Shown here: positions 22,525 to 29,227 of the stretch, piece after piece | How positions within the stretch are numbered: the stretch's first letter is position 1 | Layout of the letters: the number at the start of each line of letters is the position of its first letter | Program-made: the position numbers and the translations under genes | Source: a virus | Strand: one strand, 5' to 3' | IMG/VR virus record: IMGVR_UViG_3300008111_001318 | Coordinates: 1 to 30,970 of that record | Length of the DNA: 30,970 nucleotides | The notes under the pieces: model-generated | Seen by the model: only the letters and a program-made list of their open reading frames with translations | The model's database searches: none | What the model was told of the DNA's origin: nothing

Positions 22525-22596
22525 ATGAATTTTGATGAACACATTGAACGACTAGAACATATTTGTCAAATTGTATTATCATCAGGGAAATATTAA
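22525..22596 (+). CDS. Possible 23-residue peptide
   Basis: The ATG abuts the previous stop and the frame ends 1 nt before the ahpD ATG. The product (starting MNFDEHIERLEHICQIV) has an amphipathic helix that faintly resembles the first helix of exonuclease VII small subunit, but it is far too short to be one. It could be a leader for ahpD translation. Weak evidence. Confidence 0.3.
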   Translation: MNFDEHIERLEHICQIVLSSGKY

Positions 22597-22597
22597 A

Positions 22598-23104
22598 ATG
22601 AGTTTTATAGAATCAGTAAAAGGCGCATTGCCAGACTACGCAAAAGATACAAAACTGAATCTTGACGCTGTGTTACTACGCAGCACGTTGGATCTAGATG
22701 TAGCCATGGGCTGTGCAGTAGCAGCTCTGGCAGCTACAGGCAACGGTAAGGTACTCGCTGTTATGTTAGCTGATGCCCCTGTTCACGCAGACTCAGCAAT
22801 GACAGCGGCAAGTATCATGGCACAGAACAATGTGTGGTATCCCTATGTTGAAATGGCTGATGATCCTGCACTAAAAGGATTACCAGCAGGCCTACGTATG
22901 AATGCTATTGCTAGCCATGGCGGAACTACCAAGGCTAACTTTGAAGCATTCAGTCTTGCAGCCAGTATTGTTGGCAAGTGTCATTTCTGTGTAAAAGCAC
23001 ATTATGATACTTTAAAGCAAGAAGGCTACACAGTAGAGAACCTGCGTGACATTGGCCGTATTGCCAGCGTTATGAACTCTGTAGCAAAAGTTCTAAACAG
23101 TTAA
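22598..23104 (+). CDS. ahpD: AhpD-type alkylhydroperoxidase (carboxymuconolactone-decarboxylase family)
   Basis: AhpD reduces AhpC and links it to lipoamide/dihydrolipoyl dehydrogenase. The 168-residue protein starts like mycobacterial AhpD (ALPDYAKDTKLNL) and has the redox motif C128-H-F-C131 with H135 and E116, matching the catalytic E, C, C, H set of that family. The ATG at 22598 is preferred to the in-frame 22571. AGGGAAA lies 7 nt upstream. It is separated from ahpC by two unrelated genes. Confidence 0.9.
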   Translation: MSFIESVKGALPDYAKDTKLNLDAVLLRSTLDLDVAMGCAVAALAATGNGKVLAVMLADAPVHADSAMTAASIMAQNNVWYPYVEMADDPALKGLPAGLRMNAIASHGGTTKANFEAFSLAASIVGKCHFCVKAHYDTLKQEGYTVENLRDIGRIASVMNSVAKVLNS

Positions 23105-23111
23105 TTTGAGC

Positions 23112-23140
23112 TTGACAATATTAAACAACCATTGTATAGT
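23112..23140 (+). promoter_or_regulatory. Sigma70-type promoter
   Basis: TTGACA, 17-nt spacer, TATAGT, ahead of the SGNH hydrolase with a CGGAGA site before ATG 23172. Confidence 0.75.
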
Positions 23141-23171
23141 TATGCAATGGTTGTTTTTTACGGAGACCAAT

Positions 23172-23591
23172 ATGTTAGAATGTTTGATCTTAGGCGATAG
23201 TATTGCGGTTGGTACACATCAGTTTCGTAAAGAGTGTGTTGCATACGCTAAAGGCGGATGGAATACTAAACAGTGGAATCGAGATTATTTGCAAAATGAT
23301 CTCACAGCAGGTACAGTGATTATCAGTCTTGGATCTAACGATCACAAGTATGTTAACACTGAAGCAGAACTACTGAAGATGCGTGAGAAGGTCAAGGCTC
23401 AACGAGTATTTTGGATATTGCCTGCAGGCAATCTAAAAGCCAGCGAAGTTAACATTCAATGGATACAAGGTTTGGTTAGAGAAATTGCCAGCAAATACGG
23501 TGATACTGTTCTTCCAATCAAAGGACTTCAAAAGGACGGAATTCATCCTAGTTGGTCTGGTTATAAGGCCATAGCCGAACAAACAAAATAA
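23172..23591 (+). CDS. SGNH/GDSL hydrolase
   Basis: The 139-residue product opens with the block I motif LGDSIAVG (nucleophile S10), then SLGSND (oxyanion Gly and Asn) and DGIHPSW (catalytic Asp/His). The family removes acyl groups from lipids, polysaccharides or peptidoglycan. The ATG at 23172 has a CGGAG site; a start at 23106 would fall before the promoter. No signal peptide, so it acts in the cytoplasm or in the virion, or after lysis. It may trim surface O-acetyl groups, by analogy only. Confidence 0.85.
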   Translation: MLECLILGDSIAVGTHQFRKECVAYAKGGWNTKQWNRDYLQNDLTAGTVIISLGSNDHKYVNTEAELLKMREKVKAQRVFWILPAGNLKASEVNIQWIQGLVREIASKYGDTVLPIKGLQKDGIHPSWSGYKAIAEQTK

Positions 23592-23606
23592 TTTGAGCAT
23601 TAGTTA

Positions 23607-23635
23607 GTTGACAACCTCTAAACTAGATGCTATAC
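23607..23635 (+). promoter_or_regulatory. Sigma70-type promoter
   Basis: TTGACA, 17-nt spacer, TATACT with the same GATGCTATACTA core as the promoter at 15839; GGAGG follows at about 23660. Confidence 0.85.
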
Positions 23636-23669
23636 TAGTTCTATAGTTTAACAAGTTTGGAGGTTTCTT

Positions 23670-24065
23670 TTGACAATGCATTTAGAAGGTCCGTGGCTTT
23701 CAACCACAGGCAAGAAAAAAGGTAAACAAAAATTCGCTTCGGCTGCACATGCTAGAAAGGCTAGAGAATTGGACGAGTCTTGGAAAGAACTACAAAAGAA
23801 ATGGGCTGTTGAAGCTGAGGACAAGAAACGTCGTCGTGGTCTAGCGGCAGAGTCTTTGAGCAAATCATATTCGTTGAAGATTCCCGAAGGACGAAATACC
23901 ACTGCACATATCAAAAGTGTAGATACCGGCGGTAATGCTGTGTTGAAAGCCAGTCCAATCTACACAGGAACCAAAGTCAAAGGCATTGCTACAATGCACA
24001 AGAGCAACGCCGTACCTGTGTTCAGTGACGAAGAAGCACAAGATATTTCCAAAATGCGCCGTTAA
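23670..24065 (+). CDS. Small basic protein, unknown function
   Basis: The 131-residue product begins TTG at 23670 (GGAGG 6 nt upstream); ATG 23676 is the alternative. It is lysine/arginine-rich in its first half (STTGKKKGKQKFAS and KKWAVEAEDKKRRRG) and otherwise soluble. This start pattern (HLEGPWLSTTGKKKGKQ) looks conserved in T4-like aquatic phages by memory, but no function is known. Its strong promoter suggests early expression; DNA or RNA binding is a guess. Confidence 0.75.
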   Translation: MTMHLEGPWLSTTGKKKGKQKFASAAHARKARELDESWKELQKKWAVEAEDKKRRRGLAAESLSKSYSLKIPEGRNTTAHIKSVDTGGNAVLKASPIYTGTKVKGIATMHKSNAVPVFSDEEAQDISKMRR

Positions 24066-24072
24066 TTAGGTA

Positions 24073-24101
24073 TTTACAAACCTATTTGTTCATGTTATGA
24101 T
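24073..24101 (+). promoter_or_regulatory. Sigma70-type promoter
   Basis: TTTACA, 17-nt spacer, TATGAT. It would start the long leader RNA ahead of the SleB-type gene. Confidence 0.6.
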
Positions 24102-24109
24102 ATATATTA

Positions 24110-24343
24110 CTACGTTTCGCAAAGAAACTGAGATAGTAGATCCAAAGTATGTCAAAAGCTGAAACGGATCCGCGGGTCTTGGCCAATGAGAAACCCGTAT
24201 TTTCGGGATGCCAAGGGTCGCCAAAGGTACCACAAGTTATGAGCTGTGGTGGCTAATGGAGACAACTACACGAAAGTAGGGTTCTTTCAGAGCCTCGTGA
24301 AGTTAACTCCCTTTATGTAATGTAATCTGTATTTTGGATTACA
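24110..24343 (+). ncRNA. Long structured leader RNA before the lysis gene
   Basis: About 230 nt without a gene show dense complementarity. CTAC-GTTTC/GAAAC-GTAG lies at 24110-24139. CGGGT pairs with ACCCG (24173-24177/24193-24197), but CCCG can instead pair with CGGG at 24204-24207. ACCACA/TGTGGT lies at 24229-24250, CTAC-ACGAAA-GTAG at 24266-24279, and TGTAATC/GATTACA (24321-24343) just before AGGAGG and the ATG. The alternative pairing makes a switch possible. It does not match the cobalamin, hammerhead, group I intron or tmRNA patterns I know. Confidence 0.5.
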
Positions 24344-24362
24344 CCAAGTCAAAGGAGGACTT

Positions 24363-24908
24363 ATGGAAAAATTTATTAGATTTACCACCTATGTTATAGG
24401 TTTGATTGTAGTATGCCTATTGGTGCAGAATGTGACTTTTGCCAAAATGGAAAAGCTACGTGAGGGTCAGATGTTATCATCGCCCGATATTGTGTCAATC
24501 AAGACTAGAGAACGACAACTAGAATGCCTAGCGATGAATATCTATCGCGAAGCAGGACACGAAAATTTTGAAGGCAAAGTAGCAGTAGCGCAGGTCACCA
24601 TGAACAGGGCGTCTCATCCCTCGTTCCCAAAAGATGTCTGTGCAGTTGTTTTTCAAAAGTCAGTAGTGATAGACAGAGTCATTTGCCAATTCTCATGGTA
24701 CTGTGATACTGCTCACAAATCCAGACCTATTAATCAGAGCGCATACAATGAAAGTATGGCAGTAGCCAAAAAGGTATTATTGGAAGGTTTCCGACTTGAC
24801 GTAATGAAAGAAGCATTGTATTATCATGCAAACTATGTCAACCCTCGCTGGAACTTAGAAAAAATTGGATCAATCGGTAATCATATCTTTTACAAAGGAA
24901 AGAACTAA
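24363..24908 (+). CDS. SleB-type cell-wall hydrolase with N-terminal membrane anchor (endolysin candidate)
   Basis: The 181-residue protein has a hydrophobic segment at about 6-27 (signal anchor or SAR-type) and a SleB/Hydrolase_2 domain with catalytic-region motif NIYREAGHENFEGKVAVAQV (about 59-78). Members cleave peptidoglycan glycan strands. The anchor would allow export without a classical holin channel. AGGAGG is 4 nt before the ATG and a structured leader precedes it. A holin candidate follows 1 nt after the stop, making a lysis cassette. Confidence 0.8.
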   Translation: MEKFIRFTTYVIGLIVVCLLVQNVTFAKMEKLREGQMLSSPDIVSIKTRERQLECLAMNIYREAGHENFEGKVAVAQVTMNRASHPSFPKDVCAVVFQKSVVIDRVICQFSWYCDTAHKSRPINQSAYNESMAVAKKVLLEGFRLDVMKEALYYHANYVNPRWNLEKIGSIGNHIFYKGKN

Positions 24909-24909
24909 A

Positions 24910-25245
24910 ATGGTAGACTTTAACAAATTTAATCCATTACCCCATTTTGAAAATCTTCAGGAATTCAAAACCTGGGCCACTGCCAAAGTCAGCCATATTT
25001 CAGCAGAGACATTTGGTTGGCTAGCAGCCATTGTGCTACACGCTGCCACTGTTCCTAGTCTGTTCGCTGTAATGGGCGGCCTAACTGACAAGATGCCCGC
25101 AGTGGATCTTGTGCTCCTATGTTGGGGAGGCTTAACCTTGTTGTTCGTCAAGGCCGCAGTGCAAAAAGACATGCTCAATGTGGTCACTATTGGATTGGGA
25201 TTTATTGTCCAAGCAGTAATGATGGCTCTAATCTTTTTTAAGTAA
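24910..25245 (+). CDS. Small membrane protein, holin candidate
   Basis: The ATG at 24910 comes 1 nt after the hydrolase stop (in-frame start at 24865 would overlap it). The 111-residue product has three hydrophobic segments at about 36-55, 64-82 and 91-110, and a short charged N-terminus. This matches a class-I-type holin topology, and its position next to a cell-wall hydrolase supports lysis timing. No sequence family is recognised. Confidence 0.65.
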   Translation: MVDFNKFNPLPHFENLQEFKTWATAKVSHISAETFGWLAAIVLHAATVPSLFAVMGGLTDKMPAVDLVLLCWGGLTLLFVKAAVQKDMLNVVTIGLGFIVQAVMMALIFFK

Positions 25246-25262
25246 ATTGGTAAAACATCGAG

Positions 25263-25291
25263 TTGACTTTGAGTACACTCGGTGCTATACT
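25263..25291 (+). promoter_or_regulatory. Sigma70-type promoter
   Basis: TTGACT, 17-nt spacer, TATACT with a GTGCTATACTAG core like those at 15839 and 23607. It drives the lipoprotein pair. Confidence 0.8.
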
Positions 25292-25325
25292 AGTATTATC
25301 GTTAACACACACAGAAAGGTACACG

Positions 25326-25805
25326 ATGAAAAAGGCAATTCTAGTTGGTCTAATGGCAGTAGCTATTACTGGTTGTTCTTCGATGAAGAGCATTGAAGAA
25401 CGCAAGAACTATGCACAGCCAGATTGGTATCAAGAATGTCAACAGGCAGGTGTCAAAGGTTGGTTCTGGTGGAAGAAAGAGTTTGCCTATGCCTGCGGTG
25501 GCGGCGAAAGCATTCACGCACAAGCAGCTGAAGAACAGATGTATGCTATTGCAATGAATAATTTTGCAAAACGCATCAATTCAGAAGTCAACAGCGAAAC
25601 CAAGATTGATTTTGTCAATGACAAAAAGTCTACAAAGACATCGATCTCTTATGTGGTAAAGAATACTACTATTCGCGAACACCTAAAAACTGAGACTGCA
25701 CATTTTACTATGCAAGGTCGTCACTATACCTTTGTGCGTCTTGAAATGCCAAAGCCTGTGTTTGACCAGTTGATTGCAGAAGCCAAACAAGCCAAGGTAC
25801 AGTGA
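25326..25805 (+). CDS. LPP20-like lipoprotein
   Basis: The ATG at 25326 follows GAAAGG; an in-frame TTG start at 25263 would contain the promoter. The 159-residue product has a signal peptide with lipobox AITGCSS (Cys about 17), so it should be lipid-anchored. The mature part (PDWYQECQ...GGGESIHAQAAEEQMYAIAMNNFAKRI) resembles the LPP20 family of outer-membrane lipoproteins. Phage copies may block superinfection or help lysis (outer-membrane spanin). Role uncertain. Confidence 0.7.
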   Translation: MKKAILVGLMAVAITGCSSMKSIEERKNYAQPDWYQECQQAGVKGWFWWKKEFAYACGGGESIHAQAAEEQMYAIAMNNFAKRINSEVNSETKIDFVNDKKSTKTSISYVVKNTTIREHLKTETAHFTMQGRHYTFVRLEMPKPVFDQLIAEAKQAKVQ

Positions 25806-26224
25806 TGAAAATTCTAGCTCTAACGATCCTTGCGGTATCGTTGGTTGGCTGTAGTTCCTCTCCTAAGGTTGCAGCCAACAAGCCGCAGTACTGTTATACC
25901 AGTCAAACTATCACCACTCAAAATCGAGAGACTGTTGATAGTAAGACTGTGTTAGAATGCACGGACGATGATGTCAAACGAATTACCACTGCACGATTAG
26001 GCATGTCAGCTAATTGTGGTGAATTTACTTATTGGATGCAAATTGGAGGCCGTGATGTTCGTGATGCCAGTGGAGTTGCAGTGCCAGTGATGACTTGGCC
26101 AACCGGTTCGGGCTATTGTCGACGTATGCATATCCAGGCAATAGCCTATGGGGTGCAAAAAACGCTAAGTAAGACTGCCTGCTTTTCAAATGCTAGCAGT
26201 AATTGGCAATGGATACGGGAATAA
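25805..26224 (+). CDS. Second lipoprotein, unknown family
   Basis: The ATG at 25805 overlaps the previous stop (TGATG). The 139-residue product has a short signal peptide with lipobox LVGCSS and a mature part with several cysteines (CYTSQ, LECTDD, ANCGEF, GYCRR, TACFSN), which suggests disulfides in the periplasm. I do not recognise the family. As a coupled partner of the first lipoprotein and downstream of the lysis cassette, it may be part of outer-membrane disruption or exclusion. Confidence 0.7.
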   Translation: MKILALTILAVSLVGCSSSPKVAANKPQYCYTSQTITTQNRETVDSKTVLECTDDDVKRITTARLGMSANCGEFTYWMQIGGRDVRDASGVAVPVMTWPTGSGYCRRMHIQAIAYGVQKTLSKTACFSNASSNWQWIRE

Positions 26225-26227
26225 ATA
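26220..26227 (+). promoter_or_regulatory. Late promoter AATAAATA
   Basis: Overlaps the stop codon of the preceding gene and ends 7 nt before the ATG at 26235, so the transcript would be leaderless. Confidence 0.5.
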
Positions 26228-26234
26228 TTAGCTC

Positions 26235-27623
26235 ATGAAGATTAATTTAAGCGATAAAATCATAGCCTGGCTGGCCTTATTCAGCGGATTAACAATATCC
26301 GCTGTTGCCATTTGGTATTCAGTAGCAGGACTGGTTAGTATCTTTGCTGCCGCAGTGATTCCTATCATTGTCATGGGTGTGGTTCTAGAAGTCAGCAAAC
26401 TGATTGCCACGGTATGGCTCAAGATAAATTGGAATCGAGCGCCAGCCTACATTAGGACTTATCTAATAATAGCCATTACTATTCTAATGATTATTACTTC
26501 GATGGGTATTTTTGGTTTCTTGTCAAAGGCACACAGTGATCAAAGTCTAGTGAGTGGCGATGTGCAGGCCAAGATTGCAGTGTTCGACGAACGTATAAAG
26601 ACCGAGAGAGAAAATATCGAAGCCAACCGAAAAGCTCTCAAACAGATGGATGCTACTATAGATGAAACTATTGCTCGCAGCAAAACCGATCAAGGTGCAG
26701 TAAATGCTAACGCCATGCGACAGAGACAGGCAAAAGAAAGAGCTCAAATTCAATCCGACATCGCTAAATCACAAAAATTAATCGCTAGTCTAAATGAAGA
26801 ACGAGCTCCTATTGCCGCAGAAGTTCGAAAGGTCGAAGCTGAAGTAGGACCTATTAAATACATTGCGGCATTTGTTTACGGCGATAATCCAGATGCTAAC
26901 CTACTAGAAAAAGCTGTAACTTGGGTAATCATAATTATCGTATCAGTATTTGATCCGTTGGCGGTTATTTTATTATTGGCCAGTCAGTATAGCTTTCAAT
27001 GGTTCCGCACTGTTCGTGACGAAGAAGAAAAAACAAAATCTATTAACGACTTTGTTCCACAAACACTGATACAAGACGAAGAGCCCAAGGCAAAGGCAGA
27101 ACCATTCTATCCTACTGGAAGTCCTCTCTGGCCTTTCCCAGCCGCACCGTATATAAAAGAAACAACACACACAGACCCTGTCCCAAGCGAAACACCGTTG
27201 ACTGCACTAGGAGGTGATATAACAGCACCGGAGGAAATGCATGATGAGGACGACGATCTCGATGATGAGAATGACACTATCGAAGTTCGTGAGGCTAAGA
27301 AAAATTGGAAACACGATCATCCTGAAGATTCTTTAAAAAGACACAAGCGTCTACTTGAAAAGGGTCTCATTGATCGTCTTCCTTGGGAAGCCTATTTAAA
27401 AGCCAAACCTGATTTTACAGATAACGAAGCTGCCGAAGAAGCTGCTAAGTGGGCCTTAGAACAGGTTGAAGAATCTAAAAAAAAAGATAACGACATGGAT
27501 GGAACGAGTGGGCGATCAGCAGATCAAGAAGACCAAAGAAGATTAGCAGGTTATGTACAAAATGCAGAACAGAATCCTTCTACTCTCTGGCAAAGAGTAC
27601 AAAAAGCTAAAGGCGTCGAATGA
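26235..27623 (+). CDS. Membrane protein with coiled coil and acidic cytoplasmic tail
   Basis: The 462-residue product has hydrophobic segments at about 8-50, 72-95 and 225-255, with a long charged coiled coil between them (about 105-215, repeating E, K, Q, A). The C-terminal third is acidic and Pro-rich (DEDDDLDDEND) and ends in a charged helix. No enzyme motif is visible. Similar large phage membrane proteins exist, but I cannot name the family. It overlaps the next gene by 4 nt. The start has no ribosome binding site. Confidence 0.75.
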   Translation: MKINLSDKIIAWLALFSGLTISAVAIWYSVAGLVSIFAAAVIPIIVMGVVLEVSKLIATVWLKINWNRAPAYIRTYLIIAITILMIITSMGIFGFLSKAHSDQSLVSGDVQAKIAVFDERIKTERENIEANRKALKQMDATIDETIARSKTDQGAVNANAMRQRQAKERAQIQSDIAKSQKLIASLNEERAPIAAEVRKVEAEVGPIKYIAAFVYGDNPDANLLEKAVTWVIIIIVSVFDPLAVILLLASQYSFQWFRTVRDEEEKTKSINDFVPQTLIQDEEPKAKAEPFYPTGSPLWPFPAAPYIKETTHTDPVPSETPLTALGGDITAPEEMHDEDDDLDDENDTIEVREAKKNWKHDHPEDSLKRHKRLLEKGLIDRLPWEAYLKAKPDFTDNEAAEEAAKWALEQVEESKKKDNDMDGTSGRSADQEDQRRLAGYVQNAEQNPSTLWQRVQKAKGVE

Positions 27624-28003
27624 CTGACAAAGTATTAGTAGTAACTCCGCCCGACGATGTGTTAATTGATGGTTTTAGATTGTTATTAGTTGATTTGGAT
27701 GCAGATCAAACTAAAATAATTTCTAATAATCTTTTAAATCTTGTTTCCAATTTAACTGTTATAACATATCTTTGGACCACCAATGATAACACCAGTTGGT
27801 TGTTAGATAAAAAAATAAAAAGCGATTTAATTATTTTTAACGCTAACAGTCAAAATGAACTGATAGTAGGCTATATTGCCGCCCAAAAAAATTCACATTA
27901 CTTTGGAACACTGAAAACTTTAGCCATGGCAAACGCAAAGGCTATATATGCTAGTGAGGATTGTGAATCTTTACTTAAATTACATATAGATAATCATGAA
28001 TAA
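27620..28003 (+). CDS. Unknown soluble protein
   Basis: The 127-residue product alternates strands and helices ([29 protein letters not shown]), somewhat like a receiver-type alpha/beta fold, but lacks a phosphoacceptor set. No family is recognised. ATGA overlap with the preceding gene and 8-nt overlap with bS21 suggest co-translation. Confidence 0.65.
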   Translation: MTDKVLVVTPPDDVLIDGFRLLLVDLDADQTKIISNNLLNLVSNLTVITYLWTTNDNTSWLLDKKIKSDLIIFNANSQNELIVGYIAAQKNSHYFGTLKTLAMANAKAIYASEDCESLLKLHIDNHE

Positions 28004-28232
28004 ATCAAGAGTGCTAGTAGGAAGAACCGTAGTTCTAAAAGAAGGCGAAAACATCAATCAAGCCCTAAGACGCTTCAAGAAAAAAGTTGAAGATTCCGGT
28101 GTGCTTGAAGAACTCCGTCTAAAAGAATTCTACGAAAAGCCAACAACAGAACGCAAACGCAAAAAAGGTGCAGCAGTGGCACGTTGGCGTAAACAACTTC
28201 GCGATAACCAATTACCTAAGAAAATGTATTAA
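27996..28232 (+). CDS. rpsU: Ribosomal protein bS21 homologue
   Basis: bS21 joins the 30S subunit late, near the anti-Shine-Dalgarno end of 16S rRNA, and helps initiation. The 78-residue product shows the family core almost throughout: [21 protein letters not shown], then [30 protein letters not shown] and the basic C-terminus. bS21 is a known phage-carried ribosomal protein, including in pelagiphages. A phage copy may replace the host protein to favour phage mRNAs. Confidence 0.95.
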   Translation: MNKSRVLVGRTVVLKEGENINQALRRFKKKVEDSGVLEELRLKEFYEKPTTERKRKKGAAVARWRKQLRDNQLPKKMY

Positions 28233-28236
28233 TCTA

Positions 28237-28265
28237 TTGACCATTGGTCAGAAAGGTAGTATAAT
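28237..28265 (+). promoter_or_regulatory. Sigma70-type promoter
   Basis: TTGACC, 17-nt spacer, TATAAT, 6 nt before the exonuclease ATG at 28272; the transcript would be nearly leaderless. Confidence 0.8.
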
Positions 28266-28271
28266 AGCTGT

Positions 28272-28853
28272 ATGAACACAGATATTATGATAGACCTGGA
28301 GACACTAGATGTCCTCCCTTCCGCAACTATTCTAACTATTGGCGCAGTTAAGTTTAATCCATTTGGTGAGGAAGCTAACGATCCAAAAATGGAAAAATTC
28401 TATGTCAAAGTAGATGTAGATAGTTGCGATAGAATAGGTGCAACAGTTTCCACTGCCACATTAGATTGGTGGGCGAATCAAACAGCCACTGCTCAAGCAG
28501 ATGCCTTTGATCCTACCAATCGTATTTCAATTGAAGATGCTATGACACAGCTCTACAAGTTCTGCTGGGGAGGCAAACGTGTTTGGTCGCATGGCGCAGG
28601 CTTTGACGTTATTATTCTAGAATGGTATTTCCGTAAAATTGGTAAAGCTATTCCTTGGAGTTTCTGGGAAGTTCGTGACACTCGCACATTGTTTGACATT
28701 GGTATCAATCCTAATCGTGCTTCGGTTACAGCTCACAATGCTCTAGCAGATGCTGTAGATCAAGCACAAGGTGTTCAAAAGATCTACAGAACACTCCGTA
28801 GCTCAACAATGAGTGACGGACAATATATTAACCCGTTGGCAAAAACAAATTAA
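28272..28853 (+). CDS. DEDDh 3'-5' exonuclease
   Basis: The 193-residue protein has the DEDDh motifs: D8-L-E10 (Exo I), the HGAGFD aspartate (Exo II) and AHNALADAVDQ (Exo III, H and D). This is the DnaQ-like fold, close to exonuclease VIII/Rv2179c-type proteins. It could degrade RNA or DNA from the 3' end, for example to recycle nucleotides. Its end abuts the MazG gene, in a strong promoter unit. Confidence 0.85.
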   Translation: MNTDIMIDLETLDVLPSATILTIGAVKFNPFGEEANDPKMEKFYVKVDVDSCDRIGATVSTATLDWWANQTATAQADAFDPTNRISIEDAMTQLYKFCWGGKRVWSHGAGFDVIILEWYFRKIGKAIPWSFWEVRDTRTLFDIGINPNRASVTAHNALADAVDQAQGVQKIYRTLRSSTMSDGQYINPLAKTN

Positions 28854-28854
28854 C

Positions 28855-29139
28855 ATGGATCCACAAACTAAAGAAGTAATGGACATTCTACAAGAAGAGT
28901 GTGCAGAAGTTATTCAAGCGGTAAGCAAAATTAGTCGTTTTGGGCTTGATAACTATAAACCAGGTAAACCTAAAACTAACAGGGAACACCTAGAAGAAGA
29001 GCTAGGCGATATGCTAGCCATGATTGATATTCTGCACAGCATGGATATTGTATCATATTCTAACATTGAACGTGCCCAAGCTGCTAAAATAGAAAAATTA
29101 AAAAAGTGGTCAAATATTCAGAATTTAGAGAATATTTGA
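28855..29139 (+). CDS. mazG: MazG-like nucleotide pyrophosphohydrolase
   Basis: MazG-type enzymes hydrolyse NTPs or (p)ppGpp-type alarmones. The 94-residue product has the ExxE pair (LQEECAEVIQ, E15/E18) and a second EELGD motif in the right order. The ATG at 28855 follows the exonuclease stop by 1 nt; an in-frame start at 28813 overlaps the exonuclease. Phage MazG genes are common in T4-like aquatic phages and may adjust host starvation signalling. Confidence 0.9.
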   Translation: MDPQTKEVMDILQEECAEVIQAVSKISRFGLDNYKPGKPKTNREHLEEELGDMLAMIDILHSMDIVSYSNIERAQAAKIEKLKKWSNIQNLENI

Positions 29140-29147
29140 TATAAATA
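29140..29147 (+). promoter_or_regulatory. T4-type late promoter (perfect TATAAATA)
   Basis: Perfect TATAAATA directly after the mazG stop; the leader to dnaK is 80 nt long. Confidence 0.7.
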
Positions 29148-29184
29148 AAATTTGTAAATTGTACCATTTAATGGGCAGTTTATA

Positions 29185-29197
29185 GAGCAAAGTGCTC
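29185..29197 (+). promoter_or_regulatory. Leader hairpin before dnaK
   Basis: GAGCA-AAG-TGCTC forms a 5-bp stem in the dnaK 5' UTR, 15 nt before the ATAAGGAG site. Confidence 0.4.
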
Positions 29198-29227
29198 ACT
29201 AGATCTTACTTTATAAGGAGATGACAT

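Noticed and set aside
24110-24343. Leader RNA as cobalamin riboswitch, group I intron, hammerhead or tmRNA
   Set aside because: The conserved cores I know for these classes (for example CTGATGA plus GAAA for hammerhead) are absent.
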